Positions 1-11,122 of a stretch of DNA of 64,000 bases are shown piece by piece. Source of the DNA: Persicaria tinctoria (Eukaryota > Streptophyta > Magnoliopsida > Caryophyllales > Polygonaceae); the NCBI GenBank assembly GCA_037127255.1, contig JBANSL010000012.1:38555115-38619114 (forward strand), written 5' to 3'. The position numbers and the translations under genes are program-made. Every line of letters starts with the position of its first letter. The first letter of the stretch is position 1. Under the pieces are notes generated by a model, which was given only the letters and a program-made list of their open reading frames with translations, was not told where the DNA came from and did no database searches.

Positions 1-1085
1 GTAGCCCTCGAAAAGAGCTTTCCAACGCATGCTCATATGCGTCAATCGGACGAACGAGGACTCGGGAACGTGCATTTCAAGAACAGAGCAGAATGTTGAA
101 AGCGCACAGAACTAGTCGACGTCGACCAAACTAGTCGACGTCGAGTAAGGTTTTGGTCGACTTGCCTCCTAGAAGTCGAGAACGAGCACCAGACCACTCG
201 AGAGCACAATTCTAGTCGATGTCGAGGAGTTTTGGTCGACGTCGAGTACACCCGACGAGTCCGAATTATGCCCGAGCTTGAGTGGAGGAAAAATTCTATC
301 CATCCACGTCGAGTACACTCGACGTCGAGGACAATCCAGAAGCATGTCGAGTCCGAGATCGAGTTGTGTCCAAGAAGATAAAGTTACTTGCAAGCCAAGA
401 GATCTGGAATTCTATCCATCCACATCAAGATCTATCAAGAGAAAGATGATTTATCCACTTTAGATATAGTTTCCTTATAGATTTATTTCCTTTATCATTA
501 ATATTTTATCTTATGCTTTTAGATAGAAAGTTTTAGATATAGATATAGTTGTTCCTTACTAAAATAGCTAGATGGAGCACTATAAATAAAGCCCTAGGGG
601 GCTGATTTTCATTCATTCAAGCCAAGTCGTCTTCAGACGCATGGAGAAGGAGAGAGAGAGAGAGTGAGGATGAACGTTTGAAAGGTTTTGTAAGTTTAAG
701 TTTTATTTTTAATGTTAAAGTTATTTTCTTTTATTATGTTTGCTTTCTAGTTTCCTTCTTCTATGATCGGGGTGAGCCCGACGATAGTCATGCACACTTG
801 AGGTAAAGTTTTTATATTTATTATGTTTTGATCATCCACTGCCTTTTATATGTTTATTGCATACTCGAAAGAATAGAGATTCATGTTAACAACTTGAATT
901 ATAAACATAAAATTGATAGATACAATTAGGGTTACTTGAAAGGGTTATCTAATTGTTGAAAAAGGTGAAAACTTACTCCTTTGATGTGATTACATAACTA
1001 TTCTATCTTATCTTTTGTGTGTTTGATTATCGTTGCGGTGATCCCTTACCTTGGAAGTTTGCACCTTTATTACTTTATTTCTTTA
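1..1085 (+). mobile_element. Fragment of an Athila/Tat-like LTR (element Z)
   Basis: This stretch resembles the LTRs of element C further right: a TCGA-rich block at about 110-330, a block ending in 'gatttatccact', a TATA box with downstream 'aaagcccta ggggct', and the 'ggggtgagcccgacg' segment, all in the same order. The left edge is cut by the window and the right side fades into a LINE fragment near 1300, so no LTR pair, primer site or target duplication can be seen. Several short TCGA-NN-TCGA units occur, as in elements C and D. The orientation (+) is taken from the TATA box. Similarity is clear but patchy, so this is an old or sister-family copy. Confidence 0.6.
581..588 (+). promoter_or_regulatory. 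LTR TATA box (element Z)
   Basis: TATAAATA followed by 'aagccctaggggg'. The same TATA box and downstream context occur in the LTRs of elements C and D, which supports it as the LTR promoter. Confidence 0.55.
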
Positions 1086-1309
1086 TTTACATTCTGCACA
1101 AATTTTACCCGACACCAACCTCCATTCCCTATCCATCCCTCGACATCGAACCATTCTTAGCCGACGTCGACAGCAACCCTCATCACCTTTTCCCGCTATT
1201 CCCAAACCCCTAAACCAACTAAACCTAGAACCGCTGACTTCTCTCCTGAGGACGAACCTGACTCCACTATCTTATAGTGGAGTCTTGACTATAAATTTAT
1301 TTGGTCGAG

Positions 1310-2185
1310 AAACCCTCTCATCATTGGGCATACCCACAAACTGCCCACATTGTGACTCTAATTATGAGGAGCTACACCATCTCCTATGGAGTTGTCCAAT
1401 GACGCGAGAAAAACTTATATCAATTGACCCAACTTCCTTTATTAAGATTAATGGATGCTTCTTGGATGGAAATGATATAAATCAAACCCTTCAGAATATT
1501 AAAGAAAACATAGAAACACAAAGGTTTGCTAAACTAGCCTTCGCATGGTGGGGAATATGGTATTTCCGTAACAAAACGATTTTCGATAACAAAAAGGCAG
1601 ACATAAGATGCATTGTATCTTTCACAAGAGATGAAGCTTCTTCGTGGAATTCCTCCAAAAATATGGATGACCCAATTAATACCTCAAAAGATAAAGGCCA
1701 TAACACCGAAGTAAAGGAGCAAAAAAGAAAATGTGCAAAATAGAAACCTCCAGAGCCGAGAACTTATAAACTAAATTTTGATGGTGCACTTTCTCTCCTT
1801 CTGCTCTTGGTTCCTACGGATTTATTATTAGGGATAACAGAGGTGCCCCAATATTTTGTGGTTCCAGATCGACCTTGCCCTTACCCTTCAGTTTCTTGTT
1901 TTGAGGGCTTGGGGCTTTGGAAAGGGATCATAATGGCAACACAACTCAACATAACAAATCTTGTAATCGAAGGTGATAACCTCACCATAATTAACAGTAT
2001 TAAAGGTCTTAGGAAGCATACTGGAGACTCTGAAATGATTGTCTCTGACAGTTTAGTCTCGCTGGGCTTCTTCGCTTTGGTCTTGGCAAACCCTTCAGTT
2101 GCTTCGCAGTCTCATCCGCAAGGATGCTCTTGGCTTGTAAGGCAGTGTCTTACATCCAAATTTTTCCATTTAAAAAAAAGCTAAC
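1310..2185 (+). pseudogene. 5'-truncated LINE 3' end (zf-RVT and RNase H remnants)
   Basis: The translation contains a zinc-binding reverse-transcriptase tail (CPHCDSNYEELHHLLWSCP) and the segment WWGIWYFRNK. Both match the end of the large LINE ORF2 at 30.7-31.0 kb. After a stop near 1741 and frame changes, an RNase H stretch follows (LVIEGDNLTIINSIKG, then GDSEMIVSDSLV), again matching that LINE. The catalytic centre is broken by frameshifts. A short A-rich tail near 2172 marks the 3' end. LINE copies are usually 5'-truncated in this way. The copy is diverged from the longer LINE, so it is an old insertion and non-functional. Confidence 0.75.
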
Positions 2186-2359
2186 TTAAAAATAATAAAA
2201 AAATTATTTTTCAATATAATTTTTTTTGAAGATGATGAATATAAATTTTTTTTATCTACCCATAGACACCCACCTTGATTTTTTTTTAAATTCAAATATA
2301 TCAACACCCATTTTTCACTTCTTACCTATTAAAAAATTTATTTTTATCTCATTTTTCCC

Positions 2360-2360
<1 letters not shown>

Positions 2361-2405
<45 letters not shown>
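2361..2405. repeat. (TAA)n microsatellite
   Basis: About 15 uninterrupted ATA/TAA repeats, just downstream of the LINE fragment tail. Confidence 0.95.
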
Positions 2406-3155
2406 GCTTTGTTTATTTGAAGGAAAAAAGAAATAGATAAAAAAAAAGGTAAGTTATGAGTACAGGACGGAGCTCACTAATAATTTGTTGAAAAAGTAAA
2501 AAGCTGAGTTGGAGCTCATAAACTGACGTGGCAGTTAAAAAGTAAGCAGGGCTCACTGATAAATATGCTCTAAGCACTTCACAATTTTGGGAGTTAGGCC
2601 TCAATAAAATAAAAATTAAAGGCCATATGGGCTTTACTGTTCGAAATATGCCCAAAGTCCAACAAAAAAACACACAAATATCACATTATAGCATTATGCT
2701 AGGATCATATACTCATAGCTTAGTAGAAGGCAGAAGCAATTGAAGCTAAACGTGGAAACCCTAAGCAATAACACGAATCCTAATTCAGCTGAGGGGCGGC
2801 AATTTTGTGGATTTCTTGGTGGCGGGCCGACACAAACTTTGACGAGGACCTTAGTAGAAAGCACTGGGGAGTAGCTCAACTCAGGAGCTCAGCAACAAGG
2901 ATGAGTGACCGAGTGATTTTTCATTTTTCAGTGCGTTTTTTGGTCGGGGTGTCGAGTGATTTTCCGGATTTGATTCTAGTTGCTAGCAAATTTTGTAGAT
3001 GATTGTTGCTTTTTTGTATAGCTAAGAGATTTTTCTTTGTTGGTTATGTGTGGTTAATGGTGTTCAAACTGGAGAAAATTGTATTCAATATACCAAAATA
3101 ACTCACCACTTGCAGAAATGTGCAACTAACAGGTTACCTTTACCCTTAATAATAA
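2406..3155. other. Unassigned AT-rich stretch
   Basis: No reading frame here resembles a known family. Short open frames exist on both strands but lack domain signatures or splice-supported continuation. I see no mobile-element ends. Confidence 0.4.
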
Positions 3156-3159
3156 GTTA

Positions 3160-4130
3160 AAATTTTGGGCGGGAGTTTGAAATTTTGGAGGTGTGTTTGG
3201 GCAGGATTTAAGGCAAAGCAAAGGAGGGAGAGAGAGAGAAAGAGAGCTTCACAACAACCGAACAGGAGAAGGAAGAAGGGGGAAGTGGAGGCCTGAGGCT
3301 GAGGGCGGCGGTTGTGGTGGCAGCAGGCGATTGGTGCGGAGGTCGGTCGGTTGGATTTGGCTTCCTCTTCTCTTTCTTTTTTTTTGGATTTTGTGAAAGA
3401 GAAAATGGGAATGAGTGGAGGTCGACTGGATTTGTGGAGATGGAGGGAGATTTGTGGAGGAAGGGTGGTAGAGATGGATGGAGGGGGTTCACTCCGGCCA
3501 CGGCGAATCTTTGCCTCGTCGGACGGCAAGGTGAAGCGAAGGGTTGAACGGTGGAGGGTTGAGCAGGGGTTAGTCTTATATTGCCTAAGAGATCGTAGTC
3601 AGTGGCTAGACAACAGTAGTTACTAACTAGTAAGCGTAAATCGTAACTTTTATTTTTTTTGGGTGGGAGTTTAAACTTTTGGAGGTGTGTTTGGGCGGGA
3701 TTTAAGGAAAAGCAAATGAGGGAGAGGGAGGGAGAGAGAGAGTTCACAACAGCCGAACGGGAGAAGGAAGAAGAGGAAGTGGAGGCTTGAGGCTGATGGC
3801 GGCAGGGTGGAGGGCGACAGTCATGGTGGCTCTTTCTCTTTTTTTTTTTTTGGATTTTGTGAAAGGGGAAATGGAAATGTGTTGAGGTTGGTCGGTCGGA
3901 TTTGTTGAGATGGAGGGAGATTTGTGGAGGAATGGTAGTAGAGATGGATGGAGGGGGTTCATTCCGGCCACGGCGGCTCTTTGCCTCGTCGGACACCAAG
4001 GTGAAGCGAATGGTTGAACATTGGAGGGTTGAACAGAGGTTAGTCTTATATTGGCTAAGAGATCGTAGTTAGTGGCTAGGCAACAGTAGTTATTGACTAG
4101 TAAACGTAAATCGTAAATTGAGATCAAGAT
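3160..4130. repeat. Direct tandem duplication, two copies of about 480 bp
   Basis: The block beginning 'ggcgggagtttgaaattttggaggtgtgtttgggc' near 3168 recurs near 3660 with scattered substitutions and small indels. Both copies end with a similar 'ggttagtcttatattg...taagagatcgtag' segment followed by 'caacagtagtta'. Each carries a GA-rich tract ('gagggagagagag') and a stretch that is open on the minus strand ('SDEAK..RRGR.EPPPSIST'). The minus-strand frames look like low-complexity translation, not a recognised protein. The arrangement suggests unequal duplication of a gene-edge or promoter-like segment. Confidence 0.85.
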
Positions 4131-4728
4131 ACGATGTAGACCCAACTTACTTCGATTTTTTTTCCATAAACATATATAAAGTGAGTGTCTATAGATAGAT
4201 AAAATTAAATTAAGTTCAAAAATAAATTTATTTTTTAATTTTAACAAATAAAAATGGCCAAAAAATAGTTTAAAACAATTAAAGTGGATGTCACTCTCTC
4301 ATCTTCTCTCTCCCCCTTGGTTACCTTCAACCTGTTGGGAAGGTGTCCACAAATTTTGCAAAAATGACATTTTGTCATTCCCATGGTTATTTTTGTAAAG
4401 TTGGTTTGATTTGGTATATTGGTGCAAATCATCCTATAAAATAATTAGGGAAAATATAGTAACAAAAATTGAATTCCATGAGTTGATAATTTTTACACGG
4501 CTAAGTATTATTTTCATTATCCAAAACTTTTTATCATCTAAAAATATGTTCATATTGATGAAGTTATTGATAAATTTATTTAATTAGTATGATCATGTAA
4601 GATATTGATAAAGTTATTATCTTCTAAAAATATGTTTATATATAGCGAAAATAGGGAAAATCTCATCATATATAATAGTCTTTAAAATTAGTTAATGTCT
4701 TCTAAAAAATATATTTGAAAATTAGTTA
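4131..4728. other. AT-rich intergenic DNA
   Basis: No gene seen. Near 4171-4205 the minus strand carries a diverged copy of a short motif (TATCTACCTATAGACACCC-like) also found near 2251 and 40488. Confidence 0.4.
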
Positions 4729-5015
4729 ATATCTTCTAAAAATATATCCATATCTAATCAAATTGGGTCAAATTTTATCTTATGCATATATAGATATATT
4801 GATTAAATAGAGTTAGCATAAAAATTTATCTTATGCATATATTTTAAAAATAGCTAATATCTTCTAAAAATATATCCTTTTCTAACCAAATTGGGTTAAA
4901 TTTCATCTTATGCATATATAGATATATTGATTAAATAGAACTAGAATAAAATAGTATCTTATAATTTTATCTTATGCATATATAGATATATTGATTAAAT
5001 AGAGTTAGATAAAAA
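4729..5015. repeat. Imperfect AT-rich tandem repeats, period about 128 bp
   Basis: A unit running from 'atatcttctaaaaatatatcc' through 'cttatgcatatatagatatattgattaaatag' appears near 4733 and again near 4858, with a partial third copy near 4968-5010. A weaker relative lies near 4615. No coding content. Confidence 0.75.
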
Positions 5016-5567
5016 TTTATCTTATGCGTATATTCATTATTTCAAAAATTTGTGATTGGTTCATATGACTACGATTAAGGAGAAGCTGTCACGTGTCTCA
5101 AGCGACTTCACCTTTATTATATATCATTCATGATTTATAAAATAATAGATAGATAATAGATAGATGCATATTATTTCATTTTTTTGAATTTTGAATTTAA
5201 ATAAATTTGGTAATAACAACGTTCTATTGATCGATTAATTTATTTTCAATATTTTTTAATTTTTATATTATACACTCTTGAAATAGAATTGAAAAAGATT
5301 TTTCAAACTCTCCGACCATTGAATTTATTAATTTTCTCCCCAATTTAGATGTTGTCCCCCAACTCCGTCATATTGGGCTTTTGTCCACGTAAATTTTTTT
5401 GGACAAAATTGCCCTCCCATATATAAGGATTTTTGCTGGAAACCGCTCTCTCTCTCCTCACTCTTTTTGTCTCTTGGCTCCTGTCGTACGATTCGCTCTC
5501 TTTTCTCCATCCTCTCCCAAGCGAATTTTGCGGTTGAAACCGGCGATTCTTCTTCGATTCTGCTCCA

Positions 5568-8500
5568 ATGTCAGAGAACAAAGTCGCCGGCGACCTCGAG
5601 GGACCTGCTGTTGGTGCAATCGAGCATAAACATTCAAGCGATCCTTCAAATGGTGGTGTGTTATCTGTGTTTTTAATTTTGTACTTGTTTTGAAGTTGAA
5701 ACTGACATTTCTTTTCAATTTTTGTCGATTTTTAGAGAACAAGGACTCCGATGAGAGGGAAGGAGTTGATGTTGCCGCGGTTGACAGCAAAACTGGAAGT
5801 GATTCCGCATATGACGGTTTGTATTATGTGTTTATGTCGTTTATGCATGTTTGTCGTTTTTCCCCCCTTATTACTGTGTTTGATATCGAATGTATCTGAT
5901 TTGCAGTGAAGAAAACCTCTTCTGAGAAGGTCCCTTCTGTTGAAGGTAGCAGTTCATCCGATCCTTCAAGCAGAGGTGTGTCGTTTTTGTTCTAAAGTTT
6001 TGTATTTATGCTTTGTTGTGTTTTGGTATGAAATGTATACATGCACGTGGTACTTTGTCCTTGATTTTAGCATAAATGCATATTTCAGCATAATATGTAA
6101 AAGACCTATTTCAGCAGTTGTCTCTATTCATGCTGAAACGGTTGTTATGTATTCTTTGTCTGTGTTTTTTAGATGTTAATGCCTCTGCAAGTGATCTTCA
6201 AGAATATAAATGTCAATTCGATGTGAGTATATTTTTGTTTTCCATACCTTACCCCCCTTTGTGTGTGTTTTTATGTTTATTCATGCGTATGAATGTGTGT
6301 TTTTAACAGAGATTGCAGTATTGCATTCCTGTAAAGGATAGATTTTGTGCAAAATCCAATGTTTACTGCGCCCCAGATGTCTGTAATGTTATAGAGGAAC
6401 ATCTGTCCAAATCTGATTTTGAGTTGCTGAAGAGAAGCTGCTTTGGATGGGTTTTTGTTCAAAGAGATAAGATGAAACTAAATTTTCAGTTGATTCATCA
6501 AATGATGCTACGTTTGATTAAGAGTGATAAGCTGCATGAATTGTGGTTCAAGGTTGATGGTCTAGTTGCTCGTTTCTCTCTGGTAGAGTTTCATGCAATT
6601 ACAGGGCTTCCTGTCATTGATACTAAAGTTAAACCGCCTGCGAAATTTGCATGGTCTCATTTTCTGGGGGGGGGGGGAAGCAGTCAAAGTGTACCTATGA
6701 TGAGTTGTTGGAGGCATTTAAAACATGTAGAAAATCGTATACAAAGAAGCTTCAGATGGCAAAGTTGTTAATTATCGAGAAGATGTTATTGTTCAAGCGG
6801 TCTAAAAGTGTTAAGAAAGATCATGCTGCTCTTGTATGCAATCCAGCGAAATGTGAACTGTATCCATGGGGGAGGTTGTCTTATTCTTTGGTTGTGAAGT
6901 ATTTAAAGAAGGTTCTGGTTTGTGATCGTTCTGATCCGAGACCATCATATGAATTGTTTGGATATATTTATGCTTTTCAGGTAATTTAACTTCATGCATA
7001 TATGTTTCAGCATCTGTTTGTTTCAGCATTTATGTGTTCAACAATATTTGTGTTTCAGCATTTGTATGTTTCAGCATCTGCTTGTTTGGTTATATTTGTA
7101 GGCTTGGATACTGGAGGCTTTCCCGGTGATTTCTGATAAGTTTCTTTCATATTCTCTTCGGTGGGAGTGTAAGTTACGACATACTTACATTGAAGCGCAA
7201 GAGTTGTTTGATGGCGATGTGGTATTATTCTTGTCTCGGATCTATCTTCATACAATCTTTTTTTTTTTATTAATTTCATTTTTATAATTTCAGTTGTCTT
7301 ATTATGTGTTAATATTGTTGGTTGTTTAGGCACCCATGTTCCCAACCTTTGGGGAGTTTGCAAGGTCCCCAGGAATGGTATTTGAAGATGAAGTTGCTCA
7401 CCCCATTCTTGATCACATGACTGAACCTGTATTTTCCCAACCCGAGGCAGATAAGTTGTATGATTGTTGGAGACTTAGGACAAGAGCATACTGGAGATGG
7501 TTCAACTGCTATGCAGATGGTGATTTATCATTGGATATACCTTCTGCTGAAACCCAAGGCGAAGAACAACAAGAAGTAAATGAAGAGTCAGGTGGCAATG
7601 AAAGTGGAGGTGATGTAGGTTCGAAGAAGCAAAAGGCTGCGAGTAAAGCGCCGCCATTGGTGAAGAAACAGAAGATTGAAACAAGCAAACCTACGCCAAC
7701 ATGGAGAGGTCGGTCTTCTGGTTTAGTTTCAACAAAACAAGTTGATGAAATTGGTTCTACTAGAAAAAAGAAGACAAGGGGTAAGAAAATGTCAGCTGCA
7801 AAGAAACCACCAACTGTTGAAGATGCAATTGCGAAACCTAGGTTTGTATTTCGTAAGAGAGGTAAATCTGTTTCTGAAGATTCCAGTGATTTGTTCATGC
7901 CAATTGAAGTTGCATGTCCATCCTTTCATCGAGTTGCTGAAACTGCATTGAGGCCGGCCATCGAAGCTGCACCTGCAAAGGAATCTTTATTATTAAAGGA
8001 TGGGAACGATGATGCTAATGATAGAGTAGCAAAGGGTCCCCAGGGGGGTGTGGCTCAAGGAGGGGACGATGCAATGAATGTTGAAACTGATGACTACATA
8101 AACAATGAAGGCACTGAGAACGTTGCCAGAGATGATCACTTGGAAGGAGCGGGGAAGAATGTGGGTGATGCTCAGACTGATGATTTCAGCAAACAAGGGG
8201 GACATCCTGGCTGGTTGGAAGAAATACAGATGAGGTTAGATAAGCTTGAAGAGTTGCCTCAAAGAGTCTGTGATTTATCTGCGAGGGTGAAGATGCTTGA
8301 GGAACGTTTGTCAGGATGTTTAAAGTTGGTGAATGTTGTTGATAATCTGCTGAAGAAGGTATATTCCTTAGAAAATAAGTTAACAATGCAAGAGTCAATG
8401 CAGTTTAAGACCCAGTCATCCAATATTGCAACTTGTGATCCAACAATTTCAAAGGCTGTGAATGAGGTGTTGGATGAAATTCGGGAAGAGGTACCTACTG

Positions 8501-9277
8501 AGATTCTAGGTCAACCAATTGGTACAAATGTTTCAGCATCTGTGAATGAGATCATACCTGTTACCCTTGTTGAAGGGCAGAAGTCATTAGACTCATCTTC
8601 AGGGCATGTATATGCTGTTGACTTATGGCGTGACTCTGATTTTGAGTTGAAGGGTGGGGAACAGTGCTTAGACGATGGAGTTTTTGTTGGGTCGAGGAAG
8701 GTTGTTGGTGGTCCTGAAGTCAAGGCTGCTGGAATTAAAGTTGCTGAAACAAAGGTTGCTGAAAGTATGGTTGCTGAAACCAAGGTTAATGCAACAGAAA
8801 ATGCTGAACCCAAAGCTGATGGAATAGAAGATGCTGAAATGGTTGATGCTGAAGTTGCATCACCTCATAGGCAACTAGACAAAGATGCTGAAATGGGTGA
8901 TGATGAAGCAACAAAAGATGCTGCAAGCAAAGATGCTGCTGGTGACTTAATGACCCCACCCCCTGGAAAAACAATACATTTAAGTGATGGTGAAAGTGAC
9001 GATGAAGACTTGTTGAAGAAGCCATGCAATCAGTGGGATACAATTTCCAAAGATCCTAGATGTGTTGAAGAAATTGAAAACTTCAGGCGTTCAAAGCGTC
9101 TTCCAAAAGCAAGTAGTTTTCTGGTGAGCCCGTTTGTTGCTGAAAAGTTAAGGATCCCGAAGCATGTTGAAAAAAAATCATTGCTCAACAAGGTTGAACA
9201 TGACTTCATGTATCAATGTGTTAAAAGCTCAAGGTATGTCCATCTTAAATTTTCATGTGTGTTTTCGAGTGCTCTAG

Positions 9278-9327
<50 letters not shown>

Positions 9328-10276
9328 CGAGTGCTCGGACCCGATTTTTAAATCTTGTAATAACATGTGCAGGGATTTTTCAGTACTTTTAATGGGATCC
9401 AGAAAAGAGAAGTCATTTTTTAAGAACATTGTTAGGAAGGATGGTTGGCTTGATATAGATGTAAGTATGCTGAAACTGTTTTTCTTTTCAGCATCTTTTC
9501 GAGTAAATGTAACTATGTATGTATTTCTGTTTATATGAATTTCAGCACCTTACACTGTTTACTGTTTCAGCACCTTGAAGCTGGACTGGTTCACATGAGG
9601 AAGAGAGTCAGTGAAGATCCTAGCAGATTTGAAGGCATTGTCGTGATGGATCCTATTTTTCATCAGAAATATCTTCCAGAATGCACGTCATCTTACGAAG
9701 AAACAACACCTGTTGAACAATTCACTGCTAGCTACTTCCTGGGCTTATATCCTAGTGATTATCCCAAGAGATGGGAGTCTGCAAAAATGGTCTACAACCC
9801 TTTCAACATAAACAACGAGCACTGGATTGCATTGGAGATAAATCTTGCTGAAAAGGTTATAAATGCATATGACTTCAACCACTACCTTGTGTCTGCTGAA
9901 AAGCTTGTTGATCATCTGCGCGGTATGGCTGAGTGGTTGCCAATTCACTTGGATAAGGCTGGTGTGATCCCAAATTTTCAACCGTCTACATTCCACATTA
10001 ACAAGGTCCCCGATCTAGTGCACGATACAACGGGGTATGGAAACCTACATTTACAATGTTTTTAAAGCCTTTTAGAAGCATTATGTTGTTGTGCTTGTTA
10101 TAAATATGTTTTGTTTCATTTTTTGCAGCGCATCCTGTGGGGTCTTTGTACTGAAAGCAATCGAGGCACTGGTGTTTGGGGGAGATGTCAGGAATTTTAC
10201 CAATGAAAGAATCTTTCGATACCGAGAACTTATGGTCTCAGACTTGATTCAAGAGAAATGGAGCTTTAAATTCTAG
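5568..10276 (+). CDS. DUF1985 / Ulp1-like cysteine protease (peptidase C48) of a MULE, 10 exons, one frameshift
   Basis: Proposed exons: 5568-5655, 5736-5816, 5907-5975, 6173-6222, 6310-6980, 7102-7221, 7330-9233, 9373-9460, 9571-10034 and 10129-10276, all with GT/AG borders; phases fit except at a 12-G run in exon 5. Exons 5-6 encode a DUF1985-type domain (QYCIPVKDRFCAKSN, then LVARFSLVEFHAITGLP). Exon 7 is a long charged linker with repeated AE and DAE motifs. Exons 9-10 encode a C48 protease fold with His in NNEHWIALEI, Asp in NAYDFNHY and Cys in ASCGVFVL, so the catalytic set is present. Such proteins are transposon-borne relatives of SUMO proteases, and their role in the element is not settled. 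The start is the ATG of MSENKVAGDL, the first that fits the splice chain. Total length is about 1,227 residues if the G-run is read through. Confidence 0.75.
6666..6677 (+). repeat. G12 homopolymer that breaks the Ulp1 gene frame
   Basis: Upstream the DUF1985 frame reads AWSHFLGGG. Downstream it must continue as KQSKCTYDELLEAF in another frame. A run of 10 or 13 G would join them; 12 does not. This could be real slippage or an assembly error. Confidence 0.85.
9281..9325. repeat. (TA)n microsatellite in intron 7 of the Ulp1 gene
   Basis: About 22 TA units between exons 7 and 8. The sequence 'ttcgagtgctc' occurs on both sides of the run. Confidence 0.95.
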
Positions 10277-10389
10277 TTAGCTGTGGTTTACAATGTTTTT
10301 AAAGCATGATACAACGGGGTATGGAAACCTACATTTACAATGTTTTACAACGGGGTATGGAAACCTACATTTACAATGTTTTTAAAGCA
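10027..10389 (+). repeat. Exon 9 / intron 9 junction duplicated downstream of the stop
   Basis: The segment 'acaacggggtatggaaacctacatttacaatgtttt', which spans the exon 9 donor site at about 10034/10035, recurs at about 10311-10346 and again at about 10347-10382, after the gene's stop codon. The two downstream copies are adjacent and nearly perfect. Confidence 0.9.
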
Positions 10390-11122
10390 TGTTGTGTGTA
10401 ACACTGTCTATCAGATTTAGGGATTTCAAGACATTCTAACGTAGCTGTGGTTTAGATGTATTTCCGTGGGATATTCTGGACAACTGTTGGTATTTTGTAT
10501 CATTTTGGATGCGTTTTCAGTGGCACTCTTTGAAGCCACTGGAATTGACATTTTATCTAATGTTTTAACGTAGCATTGTTTTCTGCTAGTTTGTTCCAGC
10601 AAGGATTTCAGCAAAATACTTCACCATATCTGTGTTGCTGAAACAGTTTATAAGTCAACCAAAAATCAAAATCATCATTATTTTTCTGTATCTATCCGGT
10701 GTTGAGCTTATTAAATAGACATTTAGTTAATGGTATAATGCAAATTTTTTAGTTTTCCTTTTTCAGCATGTTCTTTCAACAAGTTATGTTTTCAAGTCGA
10801 CACCAACATACAATGTTAAGTTGCCATATGTTAGAGAAACACAGAAATATAATCTCCAAAGAGGGTACTTATTGCGCCAGGACATTTGTTTTCAGCACAT
10901 TTTTCATGCTGAAACAGAGATGATTGCCTAGAACAAAGCTTAAGCATAGCAATAAATGGTAAACATAATTAACTAAAAACAATATGATATAGCAAAGCAA
11001 TGACACAGAGTACAACTGATTAAAAAAAACACAAAGCATCTCGTAATATTCATATCAAATTGCTGAAACAGTGTAAAACTGAACTAAAAATTAAAATCAG
11101 CATATTTTTTCTATAGCCAGCT
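10390..11122. other. Intergenic region between the convergent MULE genes
   Basis: No gene seen. This would hold the 3' ends of both MULE transcripts. GCTGAAA motifs occur at 10606, 10637, 10761, 10890, 10908 and 11062. Confidence 0.5.

Noticed and set aside
1051..1743. 230-residue frame as one gene
   Set aside because: Its first third is LTR-derived and the rest is a LINE tail, so it is a chance fusion across a junction.
3208..3999. 263-residue minus-strand frame
   Set aside because: It spans the tandem duplication and is made of low-complexity Ser/Pro/Lys stretches with no family signature.
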